Shown: in pieces, positions 48,115-61,300 of the stretch
How the letters are laid out: every line of letters starts with the position of its first letter
Position numbering within the stretch: the first letter of the stretch is position 1
Source: Petrosia ficiformis
Lineage: Eukaryota > Porifera > Demospongiae > Haplosclerida > Petrosiidae
Direction of reading: 5' to 3'
NCBI GenBank assembly: GCA_947044365.1
Contig: OX345637.1
Location: 6,535,201 to 6,599,200 of the forward strand
DNA length: 64,000 nucleotides
Made by a program: the position numbers and the translations under genes
The notes under the pieces: generated by a model
Told to the model about the DNA's origin: nothing
Database searches by the model: none
What the model saw: only the letters and a program-made list of their open reading frames with translations

Positions 48115-51100
48115 ACGAGATTGAAGACATCAGCTTATGATAGCGTGTTGCCTGAATATCAAGCCTTTAGAGAGTAGTGAGCATGGAATATTTATGATAG
48201 CGTGTTGACTGAAGATCAAGCCTGTAGAGAGTAGTGAGCATGGAATATTTGATAGCGTGTTGCCTGAATATCAAGCCTGTAGAGAGTAGTGAGCATGGAA
48301 TATTTATGATAGCGTGTTGCCTGAATATCAAGCCTGTAGAGAGTACTGAGCATGGAATATTTGATAGCGTGTTGCCTGAATATCAAGCCTGTAGAGAGTA
48401 GTGAGCATGAAATGTTTGATAGCGTGTTGCCTGAATATCAAGCCTTTAGAGAGTAGTGAGCATGGAATATTTATGATAGCGTGTTGACTGAAGATCAAGC
48501 CTGTAGAGAGTAGTGAGCATGGAATATTTGATAGCGTGTTGCCTGAATATCAAGCCTGTAGAGAGTAGTGAGCATGGAATATTTATGATAGCGTGTTGCC
48601 TGAATATCAAGCCTGTAGAGAGTACTGAGCATGGAATATTTGATAGCGTGTTGCCTGAATATCAAGCCTTTAGAGAGTACTGAGCATGGAATATTTGATA
48701 GCGTGTTGCCTGAAGATCAAGCCTGTAGAGAGTAGTGAGCATGGAATATTTGATAGCGTGCAGCCTGAATATCAAGCCTGTAGAGAGTAGTGAGCATGAA
48801 ATGTTTGATAGCGTGTTGCCTGAATATCAAGCCTTTAGAGAGTAGTGAGCATGGAATACTTATGATAGCGTGTTGCCTGAAGATCAAGCCTGTAGAGAGT
48901 AGTGAGCATGGAATATTTGATAGCGTGCAGCCTGAATATCAAGCCTGTAGAGAGTAGTGAGCATGAAATGTTTGATAGCGTGTTGCCTGAATATCAAGCC
49001 TTTAGAGAGTAGTGAGCATGGAATATTTATGATAGCGTGTTGCCTGAATATCAAGCCTGTAGAGAGTAGTGAGCATGGAATATTTGATAGCGTGTTGCCT
49101 GAATATCAAGCCTGTAGAGAGTAGTGAGCATGGAATATTTATGATAGCGTATTGCCTGAATGTTGAGCCTATGTAGAAATAGGTATTCAAATTCATCTTT
49201 GAAGACCAAGTTTTGTGCCTTGAAAATCAAGCTTTGAAAACCAAGTTTTGAAAACCAAGTTTGTGCATCAATGATGTGCCTCAGTGCCTTGAAAACAAAC
49301 TAATTTGAAGACCATGCATTGAAGGTCGTCTGTGTGCCTCATTCCTTCAAAATCAATCAAAGTTCTTTGGAGACCAAATTTGTGCATCGAATGTCAAGTA
49401 ATGTGTCTTAGTGCCTCAAAAACAAAGTGCTTTGAGACCAAGTTTGTGTATCGACGCTCCAGCTATGTGCCTCAGTGTCTCGAAAACAAAGTCAAAGTGC
49501 CTTGAAGACTTCATGTATGTGTAATTTGTTTACACATCTGTCTTTACAAATTAAGGTCCTTGCCACATCTATCTGTCTTTACAAATTAAGGTCCTTGTCA
49601 CATCTATCTGTCTTTACAAATTTAGGTCCTTGCCACATCTATCTGTCTTTACAAATTAAGGTCCTTGCCACAACTATCTGTCTTTACAAATTAAGGTCCT
49701 TGCCACATCTATCTGTCTTTACAAATTAAGGTCCTTGCCACATCTATCTGTCTTTACAAAATAAGGTCCTTGCCACATCTATCTGTCTTTACAAATTAAG
49801 GTCCTTGCCACAACTATCTGTCTTTACAAATTAAGGTCCTTGCCACATCTATCTGTCTTTACAAATTAAGGTCCTTGCCACATCTATCTGTCTTTACAAA
49901 ATAAGGTTCTTGTCACAACTATCTGTATTTACAAATTAAGGTCCTTGCCACATCTATCTGTCTCTACAAATTAAGGTCCTTGTCACAACTATCTGTCTTT
50001 GCTACTAAACCTCTATATAGTTCAGTTGAACCTGTAATTACTGGGCCCAGAAATACTTCCATTACTATTATAATGAGATCATGAAATATTGAAAACATGT
50101 TTACGAATTCCCAGCTCATTGATTCTAATTGAAATTACAAGGTTCTGCAGCCAAAAATACTTAATGAGATCAGGCAATATTGAAAACGTAATGTTTGAAT
50201 GTGTTATGAATACCCAGAACATTGATTCTAATTCAAATTACAAGCTTCTGCAGCCAAAAATACTTCATTATACTAATGAGATCAGGAAATATTGAAAACG
50301 TAATGTTTGTGTGACGAATAACGATTCTAATTGAAATTGCAAGGTACTGCGGCCAGAAATACTTCATTACTAAGGAGATCAGGAAATAGGAAACGTAATG
50401 TTTGTGTTATCAAAAGCCAGCCTATGAGCATCAAGCCTTTAGAGAGTGGTGAGGACGAAATATTTGATCATAGCGTGTTGCCTGAGTAGTGAACATGAAA
50501 TGTTTATTATGATTGCGTGTTGCCTGAATGTTGAGCCTATAGAAAGAAATAAGTGTTCGAATTCATCTTTGAAGACAAAGTTTTGTGCCTTGAAAACCAT
50601 GCTTTGAAAACCAAGCTTTGAAAACCAAGTTTTGAAAACCAAGCTTTGAAAATCAAGTTTTGAAATGTCTTGAGCCTCAAAGATCTAGTTGAACTTTTGC
50701 AAATGCCAAGAAGATGAAGTTTTGTGCCTCGAAGATCAAGTTATGTGCCTCAAAAACAAGGTCGAAGTGCCTTGTATGTATAATTTCTATACGAAGGTCC
50801 TTGTCACAGCTATCTGTCTTTGCTACTAAACCTCTAGTTTATGATAATATCTATCAGATTTCTTGACTTCCAATGATCAGTTGACCCTGTAATTACTGGG
50901 CCCAGACATACTTCCATTACTATAATATAATGCAATAAGGAAATATTGAAAACATGTTATGAATAGCCAGCGCATTGATTCAAATTGAAATTGCAAGGTA
51001 CTTTATTACTAATGAGATCAGGAAATAGGAAACAATGTTTGTGTTATGAATAACCATACTTCATTATTAACGAAAAAAGGGAATATGAAGACATAATCTT

Positions 51101-51785
51101 TGTGTTATTAATAGTGTTGCCTGAATTGAGCCTTTAGAATAGTGAGCATGAAATATGTATTATGATTGTGTGTTGCCTGCTTTTAGAAATAAGTATTCGA
51201 ATTCGTCTTTGAAGACTAAGTTTTGTGCCTTGAAAACCAAGTTTTGAAAACTAAGTTTTGAAAACCAACATAGTTTTTAAAACCAAGCTTTGAAGATGTC
51301 TTGTGCCTCAAAGATCTAGTTGAACTTTTGCAAGTAAGTGCCAAGAAGATGAAGTTTTGTGCCTTGAAGATCAAGACCATGTTTTGAAGGTCAAATTATG
51401 TGCCTCAATGCCTCCTAAACAAAATCAAAGTGTTGAAGACTTCATGCATGTATCTTTATTAAGGTCCTTGTCAGATCTATCTATCTGTCTTTACAAATTA
51501 AGGTCCTTGTCACAGTCCATTACTAATGAGGTCAGGAACTATTGAAAACATAATGTTTGTGTTATGAATACCCAGTGCATTCATTCTAATTGAAATTGCA
51601 AGGTACTGCGGCCGGAAATACGTCATTCATTACCAAGGAGATCAGGAAATAGCAAACATAATGTTTATGTTACGAATAGCCAGCGTGTTGATTCTAATTG
51701 AAATTACAAGTTTCTGCGGCTGAAAATACTAATGAGAGGAAATATTGAAAACGTAATGTTTGTGTTGTGAATAGCTAGGTTTAAA
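48115..51785 (+). repeat. Higher-order satellite of three composite units
   Basis: Four blocks follow in the same order three times: a 54-57-bp unit (GATAGCGTGTTGCCTGAA), a connector of AAAACCAAGTTTTG type, a 35-bp unit (CTGTCTTTACAAATTAAGG) and an about 100-bp unit (GATCAGGAAATATTGAAAAC). Composite 1 (48,115-50,415) has about 19 and 13 copies of the first two units. Composites 2 (50,420-51,110) and 3 (51,115-51,785) keep only one or two copies. Confidence 0.88.
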
Positions 51786-51989
51786 AGCAAGATTTTAAAA
51801 TTGCGTGATAGCCACACATCTTTCTAATCCATATAACACCGACATAATTCACATTTTTGTTATTAGCATCCCTACATGATCTGTATTTTCCATAGACATT
51901 TTTATATTCCATATTAATTTATTTTTGAAATTCTCTTCATTGTACTTTATAAGAACAAAAGGATATTAGAATATAATTACATGATTACT

Positions 51990-52205
51990 ATTGATAGTGT
52001 ACATCTCCTCATATTGTATTAGTGTACATCTCCTCATATTGTATTAGTGTACATCTCCTCATATTGTATTAGTGTACATCTCCTCATATTGTATTAGTGT
52101 ACATCTCCTCATATTGTATTAGTGTACATCTCCTCATATTGTATTAGTGTACATCTCCTCATATTGTAATAGTGTACATCTCCTCATATTGTATTAGTGT
52201 ACATC
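51990..52205 (+). repeat. 25-bp minisatellite, about nine copies
   Basis: The unit TAGTGTACATCTCCTCATAT plus TGTAT is almost perfectly repeated. Confidence 0.93.
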
Positions 52206-52269
52206 TCTTCATGATTATTGTATTACGTCTCATCATATTGTACAGTGTAATAATTATAGTCCTGTTTTA

Positions 52270-53160
52270 TGACATGTATGTACATGTCATTACTATATAT
52301 ATGTACATATAAATATGACAGTGTGTTATGTATTTGTGACTCAATACTTTGACTATACAATATCTATGTATATGTCACTACTATACATACAAATATGACT
52401 GGGTATTACGTATTTACAATCTTGTGACTCAATATATATATACTTTGACTATATGTACATGTCATTACTATACATACAAATATGACTGGGTATTATGTAT
52501 TTACAATCTTGTGACTCAATACTAACAACATGTATGTATATGTCACTACTATACATACAAATATGACTGGGTATTCCATATTTACAATCTTGTGACTCAA
52601 TATATATATACTTTGACTATATGTACATGTCATTACTATACATACAAATATGACTGGGTATTATGTATTTACAATCTTGTGACCCAATATATATATACTT
52701 TGACTATATGTACATGTCACTACTATACATACAAATATGACTGGGTATTCCATATTTACAATCTTGTGACTCAATATATATATACTTTGACTATATGTAC
52801 ATGTCATTACTATACATACAAATATGACTGGGTATTATGTATTTACAATCTTGTGACCCAATATATATATACTTTGACTATATGTACATGTCATTACTAT
52901 ACATACAAATATGACTGGGTATTATGTATTTACAATCTTGTGACTCAATACTAACAACATGTATGTACATGTCATTATTATATACAAATATGACAGTGTA
53001 TTATGTATTTACAATCTTGTACTCAATACATTGACTTTACGACATGTATGTACATGTCATTACTACATGTATATATTATACAAATACGATATTACATATT
53101 TACAGTCTTGTGACTCAATACTTTGACTTTATGACATGTTTGTAAATGTCATTACTATAT
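52270..53160 (+). repeat. 87-bp minisatellite with diverged edges
   Basis: The central units (about 52,430-52,950) are near identical and 87 bp long, with the core CATACAAATATGACTGGGTA. Edges are diverged. The unit length makes a repetitive ORF of 29-residue units, which I regard as an artefact. Confidence 0.9.
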
Positions 53161-53359
53161 ATACAAATGATGCATGAACATGACATCATATTATACAGTA
53201 TATACTTTATAGAAATATATATATTAATATATATTTATATATACATATGTATGTATAGTATTGTATACATATGATATTCCGGACTATAGGGATGTTGTCC
53301 AGTATATCAAATGTGATTATATACATGTATTATGTATTATTATGTATAATGTTTGTTTA

Positions 53360-53590
53360 AAAAAATTTAATTCAAGATTTTTTTACATTTTTGGCTTCTT
53401 TTCCACTTCAGTTTTTTCACATTTTTAACTCCGAAAAATAAAATAAAAATAAAAAAGAGTGAGAGGGTGGCAGGGAGGGGGGGCCACGAAGCAGTACCAC
53501 CGCCTAGCGATGGTGTGGTCTGGAGCCTGGTGACAACTTGTTGTCTTTGCACGCCAGGTACTAAGAGTACTGCATTGTTGTCCTCAATTG
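53360..53590. other. GC-rich island of unknown nature
   Basis: A G-rich and C-rich block (53,455-53,560) stands out from its AT-rich surroundings. It is perhaps part of a SINE or other repeat; no second copy is seen in the window. Confidence 0.3.
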
Positions 53591-53634
53591 CTCACTCTAA
53601 AAAATTTTTAGAAGTTTTGTGAAGTACTTAATTT

Positions 53635-53975
53635 TGTATATTTCATTAGTCCAGGTATTAAAGATAGAACAACCTTTTGCATTGAGAACTGGATGTAGAA
53701 TTCTAGAAGTGAGAATGCTCGGAGAATAATGATACATTGCTACATATGTGATAAAACAATATTCATATGTCAGGAACTGGATGTATAATTCTAGGAGTCT
53801 CAACGTTCAAAGATCATCTGAGAATGAAAATTAAACATTCTACATAACTATACGTTAAATACAACCTTCCATGTCAGGAACTGGATTATCCAAATATTTA
53901 TATAATCCTCTAATATCTGATACATATTTCATGAAATAACTTTTCATGTCAGGAACTGAATGTAGAATTGGAATG
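53635..53975. repeat. Degenerate tandem array, about 100-bp unit
   Basis: GTCAGGAACTGGAT-type landmarks recur about four times. Confidence 0.6.
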
Positions 53976-54244
53976 TATATATACATAAATTGTCTACCAA
54001 TCATAAAGATTGTTGCTTTGTGCTCTATGATAATTTGTCTCCAGATGGTAGCTAAAGTTACTTGTCAATCCATTCGTAGATCAATCACCAAAAGATCATC
54101 CCACTATATGAAATATAGGGTCAAGCAAGGCTTCCACTATACTAAATACATTATCCTCAGCTTCATATATACAAGGTTACCACATCTAATGTTTTTAGTT
54201 ATTCAACATTACTTTATAATACGTACATATGTGTGTCATTGATT

Positions 54245-55105
54245 CCTTTTATTAACACATTTATTGGTAGTCAGTAAGAATTATAATGGTTTTATTGTAC
54301 AAATGGGAATTGGAATTAGGAAGTGGCTTGATTGCAATAGTATTATTTCATGTCATTTAATAACAAAGACTAAATAATGATTAAATAGTCAATCATCAGT
54401 AAATTATAGTGATAATAATCCAGTCAGATTACACACAATTATGAAGCTGAACAATAATAATAATTATTATTATTATTATTTTTAGTTCTGTGTTGGCATA
54501 ATGATACTCCACGAAACTCTTCATAGAATAATAAATGATGCTGGTGATTTAGACACTCCGTGAATCCAAACCAAAACCATCTGTAGGTGTGTTAGGTACT
54601 TGTAGTTCAATATGTATGAAAATGTATTGTATGTAGTAGAGCAAAGAGAATGTGGTATCACTGAATATTAATTATATATAGCTGAGATTATAGGATTATG
54701 AAGTATTGTACTGTACTATATTTAATATAAACACAAAAGGTGTGGTATCATAGAAATTTATAGCTGAGCTCGAGGTTACAGCATTATTATATGATGATCA
54801 TATATAGGTATTTAGTCAGTAGTATACTGTACTAGTAATTAAAAACAAAGAGGGTGTAGTGAATGTTGTAGCATTTATATGAAAATGATCATAATTATAC
54901 AGGTATTTAGTCAATACTAGTAATAAAGCCAAAGAGGGTGTTGTCAGACTATCTCGCTACGTAAATATTTATTTATATTCAGTAGTATATATAACAAATA
55001 CAGTGTTTACTGAATTTTGTAAACATATATACAGGCCTAGTCTAAAATAACTTGAGACCTCATATGATGGTTATGATTATTGTGTATCAGTATATAGGAG
55101 ATCGT
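54245..55105. other. AT-rich stretch with diverged internal repeats
   Basis: Blocks around 54,640, 54,730, 54,840 and 54,930 share CAAAGAGRGTGT and TAGCTGAG motifs. No clear gene is seen. Confidence 0.4.
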
Positions 55106-55112
55106 AACTTAC

Positions 55113-55156
55113 CAATTGAGAGGGGCTTGAAGGCTTGAACCACTCGTCTATCTTAA
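55113..55156 (-). CDS. Possible short coding exon of an unknown gene
   Basis: On the minus strand a 44-nt segment has a good acceptor (CTTTCAG) and donor (GTAAGT). Only one frame is open; it reads KIDEWFKPSSPSQL. No partner exon is certain, although a short frame ending near 54,550 could be a last exon. Weak. Confidence 0.25.
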
Positions 55157-55282
55157 CTGAAAGAAAAATGCAAGTTAGTATTTGGATATTAGTGCCCTTG
55201 CTCTCTCATTACTGCCTTTGTGGTGGGTGGCAATCCTTAGTCATTCCCCTTACAAGTCATGCAACAGGCCTGTTGGCCACTA

Positions 55283-55485
55283 TGGAACGCGGATTGCGAG
55301 AGAAAAATTGATTTAGTCGTGAAATCGATTTAAAACTTGAACGTTCCTGTCCGTGAAATCGATCTTATAAAATCGATTTAAAACAAACAACATGGATATC
55401 ATCCATGTTGTTTGATTGGACAGGAACGTTCAAGTTTTAAATCGATTTCACGACTAAATCACTTTTTGTCGCAATCCGCGTTCCA
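55283..55485. mobile_element. Near-palindromic MITE with TA target duplication
   Basis: The ends TGGAACGCGGATTGCGA and the inverse are flanked by TA at 55,281-55,282 and 55,486-55,487. The arms continue inward for about 80 bp around a central AACATGGATATCATCCATGTT hairpin half. TA flanks fit a Tc1/mariner-type MITE. No second copy is in the window. Confidence 0.75.
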
Positions 55486-55839
55486 TAGGCCACACCCAGA
55501 GTCATGACAATTTGGGTGTGGCTCGTTATGTAAAGGGTGTACTCCTCTACCTCCATTGCAGCTAGAGTCTTTGACCTGGCACACCCAGCTTTACCTGAAT
55601 TGCAAACTGTCAGTGTTTATAATATCTTTTCACATACACAATAATCCAATCTCCTAGTCCTAATTCAGCCTAAATAAGAGACAATACAAAATACATTCAT
55701 TTTAAAGTATGGACAACTGTATCAAAAGCATGTTGAACATGTCAGGTTTGTTTACACTGATCCTGATAAAACATCATTTTCCATTACCGGACTACTTACA
55801 ACGTAGTGATACATGGGACACTCACACTGTATGGGGTGC

Positions 55840-56147
55840 CATTTATGGGGTGCCGTTTGTTTCAAAATTAAGTTTTGGAGGACACGCCCGAGAATTGTCG
55901 GTGATTTAGCCTAAAAGTTAAATGTCGGTGATTTAGCCTAAATATCGTCGACATTTAGCGAAATGGCAACGATATTTAGGCTAAATCACCGACATTTAAC
56001 TAAATGTCGACGATATTTACGCTAAATCACAGACATTTAACTAAATGTCGACATTTAGACTAGGACACCGACATTTAGGCTAAATCACCGACATTTCTCG
56101 GGCGTGTCCTCCCAAACTTAATTTTGAAATAAATGGCACCCGATAAC
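55840..56147. mobile_element. Foldback MITE at the TRIM promoter
   Basis: Long inverted arms (about 55,855-55,925 and 56,065-56,135) carry the core GGACACGCCCGAGAA. The inside is built of repeated ATGTCGRYGATTTAGCCTAA motifs in both orientations. It ends about 50 bp before the TRIM start codon. Confidence 0.75.
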
Positions 56148-56194
56148 ACTGCAAGGATATTCATGAGATGTAGATAGTTCTGACGTGATTCAAA

Positions 56195-58260
56195 ATGGCT
56201 GAGAAATCTTCTAATGCTCTAAAGAAACTCGACGAACAACTAACTTGTGCAGTATGTCTTGATCATTATACAGACCCAAAAACGTTACCATGCCTTCACT
56301 CGTTTTGCCACCAATGTTTAGAGGGTTTACCACTTGATCCTGAAAAGGGAAAGTTCATTCTAACTTGTCCTACCTGTCGTAATCTTATAGAACTGCCCGA
56401 ACAAGGAGTGTCTGGATTTCATATAGCCTTTCATCTCAACAACCTCACAGAGATACATGGACTACTGAAAAAAGTATCAGGAGATAAGCAAGTACCTTGT
56501 GCTAATTGTAATAAGGTTGATGCTACTGGCTACTGTAAGGAGTGTGAGCAGTTTTTGTGCCCGAAATGTATTGAAGTTCATAAGAACTGGGCTCCGATAG
56601 CTCATCATCAGATTGTTCGTCTTGACAAAGTGGCTAATGCTGCCTCTCAATTCCTTCCCATGAAGCAAGAGGTAACTATGAACTGCTCTAATCACAACAA
56701 GCCATTAGAGATCTACTGTGAAACATGCCAAGAGCTCATCTGTCAACACTGTACTGTACGAATTCACAAGGAACACAATTATGACTTAGTTAATGATTAT
56801 TATCGTGAACGTCGACATGCGATTGAGTCTAGTCTTGAACCACTGAAGGAACAGATAGTTATAGTAACCGAAGCTCTTTCAACCATCACACAAAAAGAGA
56901 AGGAAATCTTGCAGCAAGGAGTAGTAGTGAAGGAAGAGATTTGTACTATGATCAAACAAATTATGGATGATCTTGTTGAGTCAGAGAAGAAGCTTGTTAA
57001 TCATGTTGATTCAGCTGTTAAGTGTAAGATGGATGTGCTGAGTCAACAGAAAAAGGAGGTTGAAGTTACCTGACTGATTGTTTCGATTTTGTTGAACAGA
57101 GTCTGAAAACCGGTACACCTCAACAAGTTCTACTGGGCCAGTCACAAATGATGAGTCGTATGAAAATCGTATCAGGAAGTGTCAAAAGTGAGGAATTTGT
57201 TCCAAGAGAAAAAGCTGATATTACATTTGTAAGGAATGAATCGATTGTAGACATACCACAGAATATTGGAAAGATCACACCGTCCTTCTCATTATCATCC
57301 TCTACACTAGTGTATCCTGTTACCAGTACAAATGTAACGACTGATGCCCATGAATTGCTTCCTCATTCACAGAATCCAGAAAAAGCATCAGAGAACTTGG
57401 AAGAGACTCTCCATGCTAATGTAGCTCCTGTAGTCAAGGTTCCTAATGTAACAATTCCAGATACACCTTGTAATATTATCACAGGACTCGTTACACCATT
57501 TGATGTTGAAGTGATGGAGGATGAAAATTTTATAGTTAGTGAATTTGAGAAAATATCAATTTTTAGTCGTGACGGAAAGAGGTTAAAATCTTTAGCAAAT
57601 GAATGTCTAAATATAAAGGAAGCCCGTATGGTAGCCATCACTCCCAATGGACAAATTATAGCCTCAGATTTTACTGGTTATAAGATTGTACAATTCACTG
57701 TAGATGGGAAAGGCGTGATGTGTATAGGGAAGGAAGGGAAGCAACCCCTTCAATTCAGTTTCCCTAATGGTATTACAGTTTGTAGCTCTACCGGAAGAAT
57801 ATTTATTTGTGATGGCAATAACTATCGAATACAAGTCCTCAACCCTGATCTCTCATTCTCATATATGTTTGATGTTCAGTTTCCTTCTACAACCAGTTTT
57901 TATCACTCCGATTTAACACTGGATAAGAATGGTTTCATTTATGTAGCAGATACTGGCAAAAACCGAATTTTGAAACTTACAATTAAAGGTGAATTTATTA
58001 CAACATTTGGTTCCAAGGGTTCTTCTCCAGGTCAACTCAGTAAACCCTCAGGAATAACAGTTGATGATAATGGTCTATTATATGTTACCGAGACTGGAAA
58101 TCATCGTATCTCTATATTTACTAATGATGGTGAATTTGTTCGCTGCTTTGGAGAGAAAGGAAATAATGAGAATCAGTTCAATGAGCCAAAGGGAATCGTC
58201 TATAGACATGGTCATTTGTACGTCTGTGATAAATTAAATCATAGACTGAAAATATATTAG
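56195..58260 (+). CDS. TRIM-NHL protein with a frame break at about 57,065
   Basis: Probable E3 ubiquitin ligase or RNA-binding regulator of the TRIM-NHL type, in the cytoplasm. The first frame (56,195-57,073) has a RING (Cys18, 21, 33, His35, Cys38, 41, 58, 61), B-box 1 (102-138), B-box 2 (Cys164 to His194) and a coiled coil from about 205. The second frame reopens by 57,080 and runs to 58,260. It holds a linker and then about six NHL-type repeats that would form a beta-propeller. Between them the frame shifts by one base inside sequence that looks coding on both sides. Either one base is missing (mutation or assembly error) or a 41-nt intron (GT at 57,060, AG at about 57,100) restores the frame and drops some 14 conserved-looking residues. 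No filamin domain is obvious. It is intronless otherwise, as many sponge and cnidarian TRIM genes are. Confidence 0.85.
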
Positions 58261-58340
58261 AAAGTTGTTACATAATTAGTTTATAATTGACATTAATCAT
58301 GATAGCCCCACCCACTAAATTGTTTCTCCAAAACAAGATC

Positions 58341-61300
58341 ATGGATACTGAAGAAGTTCCTTTCCCTTGTCCCTTGTTTGGAAATATCTCAGAATCAAGA
58401 AAATATGAAGTGAGTGTAAGTAATAACGAGACGCGTTCTTATTACAATGATTATACTAGATGCAATGCTGTCAGAACAAAAGATAATGAAAGTGTAGCTG
58501 AACAAAAGATGTTTGTCTTGCTTTTGTATAGAAGCTATATTGTAATGATTACTTGATCATTAAAATAGGATTAGTAGCTTACACATTGCTGAGTGTGAAC
58601 TGCAGTCAGACTAATTCTCCATAAATATCACTACAAATTCAAGGAAATAGCTTACTGCAGGATGTGTTATCATATCTAGTAATATTAGTATTCTGACCAA
58701 TCCATTTCTAATCCTCTCAATGTACATATATAGTTTAATACTATAGTAATATCAGAACCAAAGAAGCTAAGCTAATGAGCTTATTTGCTACTTATCTAAA
58801 TGTCAAGCTAGCACAGTGAGGATGATGCATGATCATGCACTAATTATGTTGTTTTGTACTACCTCTATTATACTGCATTTTTCCTTATTTCACCAATCAA
58901 AACTTTATTATAAATACCAAAAGTTTCAATGGCTATACAGAAATAAGCAGAATAATGATACACCCAATCATTCAGGACTATACTCTCCAGTGAATCCAAT
59001 TATTCAAATTCAAATACACAAGACTGAATAGAACAATCCCCAAGATCTTTATTTAGAAACTTTTGCTATAAATTGGACTATTTCATGTGTATATTTAATG
59101 TATTTGATTTATAATTATGTAATAATGATTCTTTATTTCCTAGTTGATAGTAGTAAATATCAGAGTGTGTGTAGCAAGTATCTCATTCATTGGAAGGTCA
59201 GTTTATATCATATATGTAGGTGTGTGATTAATCTACTTAAATGATTATACAATAATTGTGTGTGTGCATTCCAGCAACCATTTAGAGGGATGTAATAAAA
59301 ACTAGGATTATAGCAATCTATGATTATAGTTATCTCTGAAAATAGTAAGGTGTGCATATGAGGAATTTATTTTCAGAGTTGTAAGAATTTTATAGTTTTG
59401 CAAATTTGTTCTCTTCTTGCTTACCATATCATTTGAACAAACAGCCAGAGTTTCACCTTTCATGCAAAGGGAGGCAGGGATCCCAACTACCAAGCCAAAC
59501 TTTTATTCATTGTTGAACCCATAGTCAAAATTGGCTACATATTCCAGTAGTTGTACTTTATTTTTTTTAAATTGTTTTTTTCGAATGTAATAATAGTATA
59601 CAAGATGTTATGCAATGATCATTTGTAACATCAGTGGTTGTTGTTAAACCTGATAGCTACTTGTGTTTCCATTCTTCTCACTTTAATGGCTCTTGTAAAA
59701 GTCTTTCTTCCTGCTGCCCTCTTCAACTCTGTAGACAGTACTATAGCTGGGTGGGTATTTGTTATGTGCCATTGCCCATTAGTTGACCAAGCCCTTGTAC
59801 ATCCTTGCAAATGTGACACAAGCAAATATAAACATACATTGAACCCATGGAAAAACAGGATGGCCCTGCAGCCCTTATAAATATTTTGTGTTTATAGTTT
59901 TATTAATTTATGCATATTCTTATAATTACTATATTTCACTTTTTAGTTTGTTCGTCATGACTTTAATATGGTTGTTCCAGAAACACAAGTTCTTCACACA
60001 GGTTTGTTGAGTGTGTGTTTATAGTGCGTATCAACCTGACAGCCTCTCTTACCTGCACATAATATAACCAGTCAGGTGGAATCTGGCCTGAGTCATTTTG
60101 GAGGGTCTCAGTAATGAATTATTATGTGGTATTGTATATAGTAAATGCTTTACTATGCACCTTAAATATTATTACTGATATATCTTCCATTACTGAAATC
60201 TAGAATCAATCTCAATCAGACAGGTATCAACTGAAGTAGATTTATAAGGACTTATACAACTCTACAAAACTTTGTTCAGTGCTTTTGATAGAACTTAAGT
60301 ACAAGTGCTTCTTAATAAAAAGTACCTAAATATGAGTACAAGCGCTTTTGATAGAACTTAAGTACAAGTGCTTCTTAATAAAAAGTACCTAAATATGAGT
60401 ACAAGCGCTTTTGGTAGAACTTCAGTACGAGTGCTTCTTAATAAAAGTACCTAAATATGAGTACAAGCGCTTTTGATAGAACTTAAGTACAAGTGCTTCT
60501 TAATAAAAAGTACCTAAATATGAGCACAAGTGCTTTTGGTAGAACTTGAGTACGAGTGCTTCTTAATAAAAGTACCTAAATATGAGTACAAGCGCTTTTA
60601 TAGAACTTAAGTACAAGTGCTTCTTAATAAAAAGTACCTAAATATGAGTACAAGCGCTTTTGATAGAACTTAAGTACAAGTGCTTCTTAATAAAAAGTAC
60701 CTAAATATGAGTACAAGCGCTTTTGATAGAACTTGAGTACAGTGCTTCTTAATAAAAAGTACCTAAATATGAGTACAAGCGCTTTTGATAGAACTTAAGT
60801 ACAAGTGCTTCTTAATAAAAGTACCTAAATATGAGTACAAGTGCTTTTGGTAGATCTTAAGTACGAGTGCTTCTTAATAAAAAGTACCTAAATATGAGTA
60901 CAAGTGCTTCTTAATAAAAAGTACCTAAATATGAGTACAAGTGCTTTTGGTATATATAGTTCGGAAAGCAATCATAGAAATGGCCCAGATATCCTGAAAG
61001 ACTTACTAATACATGACATTATACTATAAATTTGGTAAACTTCATATAAGGATAGTATAGTAGTAGCTGTATTACATATTCAAAATAGTATAATACTTAT
61101 ACAAACCACAGAATACATGCTTGAGTAAGAACAAAAACATCCTGATATAACCCTAACAATGTCAGTACTCCTAACATAATTCTTATACCATATGAGACTA
61201 TATAAATGTAACATAATTTCATGACTTCTTATATGAAGAAACAACCATAAATTCTGTTCACATTCATAATGACCTCAAAATTAGGATATGATGATATGTA

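Noticed and set aside
49530..50000. Regularly spaced 35-bp repeats resembling a CRISPR array
   Set aside because: The units are directly adjacent with no unique spacers, and the context is eukaryotic.
52592..52954. 120-residue repetitive ORF
   Set aside because: The 87-bp unit is divisible by three, so any frame without a stop stays open; there is no protein-like feature.
53455..53560. GC-rich block as a possible tRNA or tRNA-derived SINE
   Set aside because: I could not find an A-box and B-box pair or a cloverleaf.
59638..59880. 80-residue ORF with a hydrophobic stretch inside the receptor gene
   Set aside because: It overlaps a dispersed repeat and its exon borders would break the phase between receptor exons 2 and 3.
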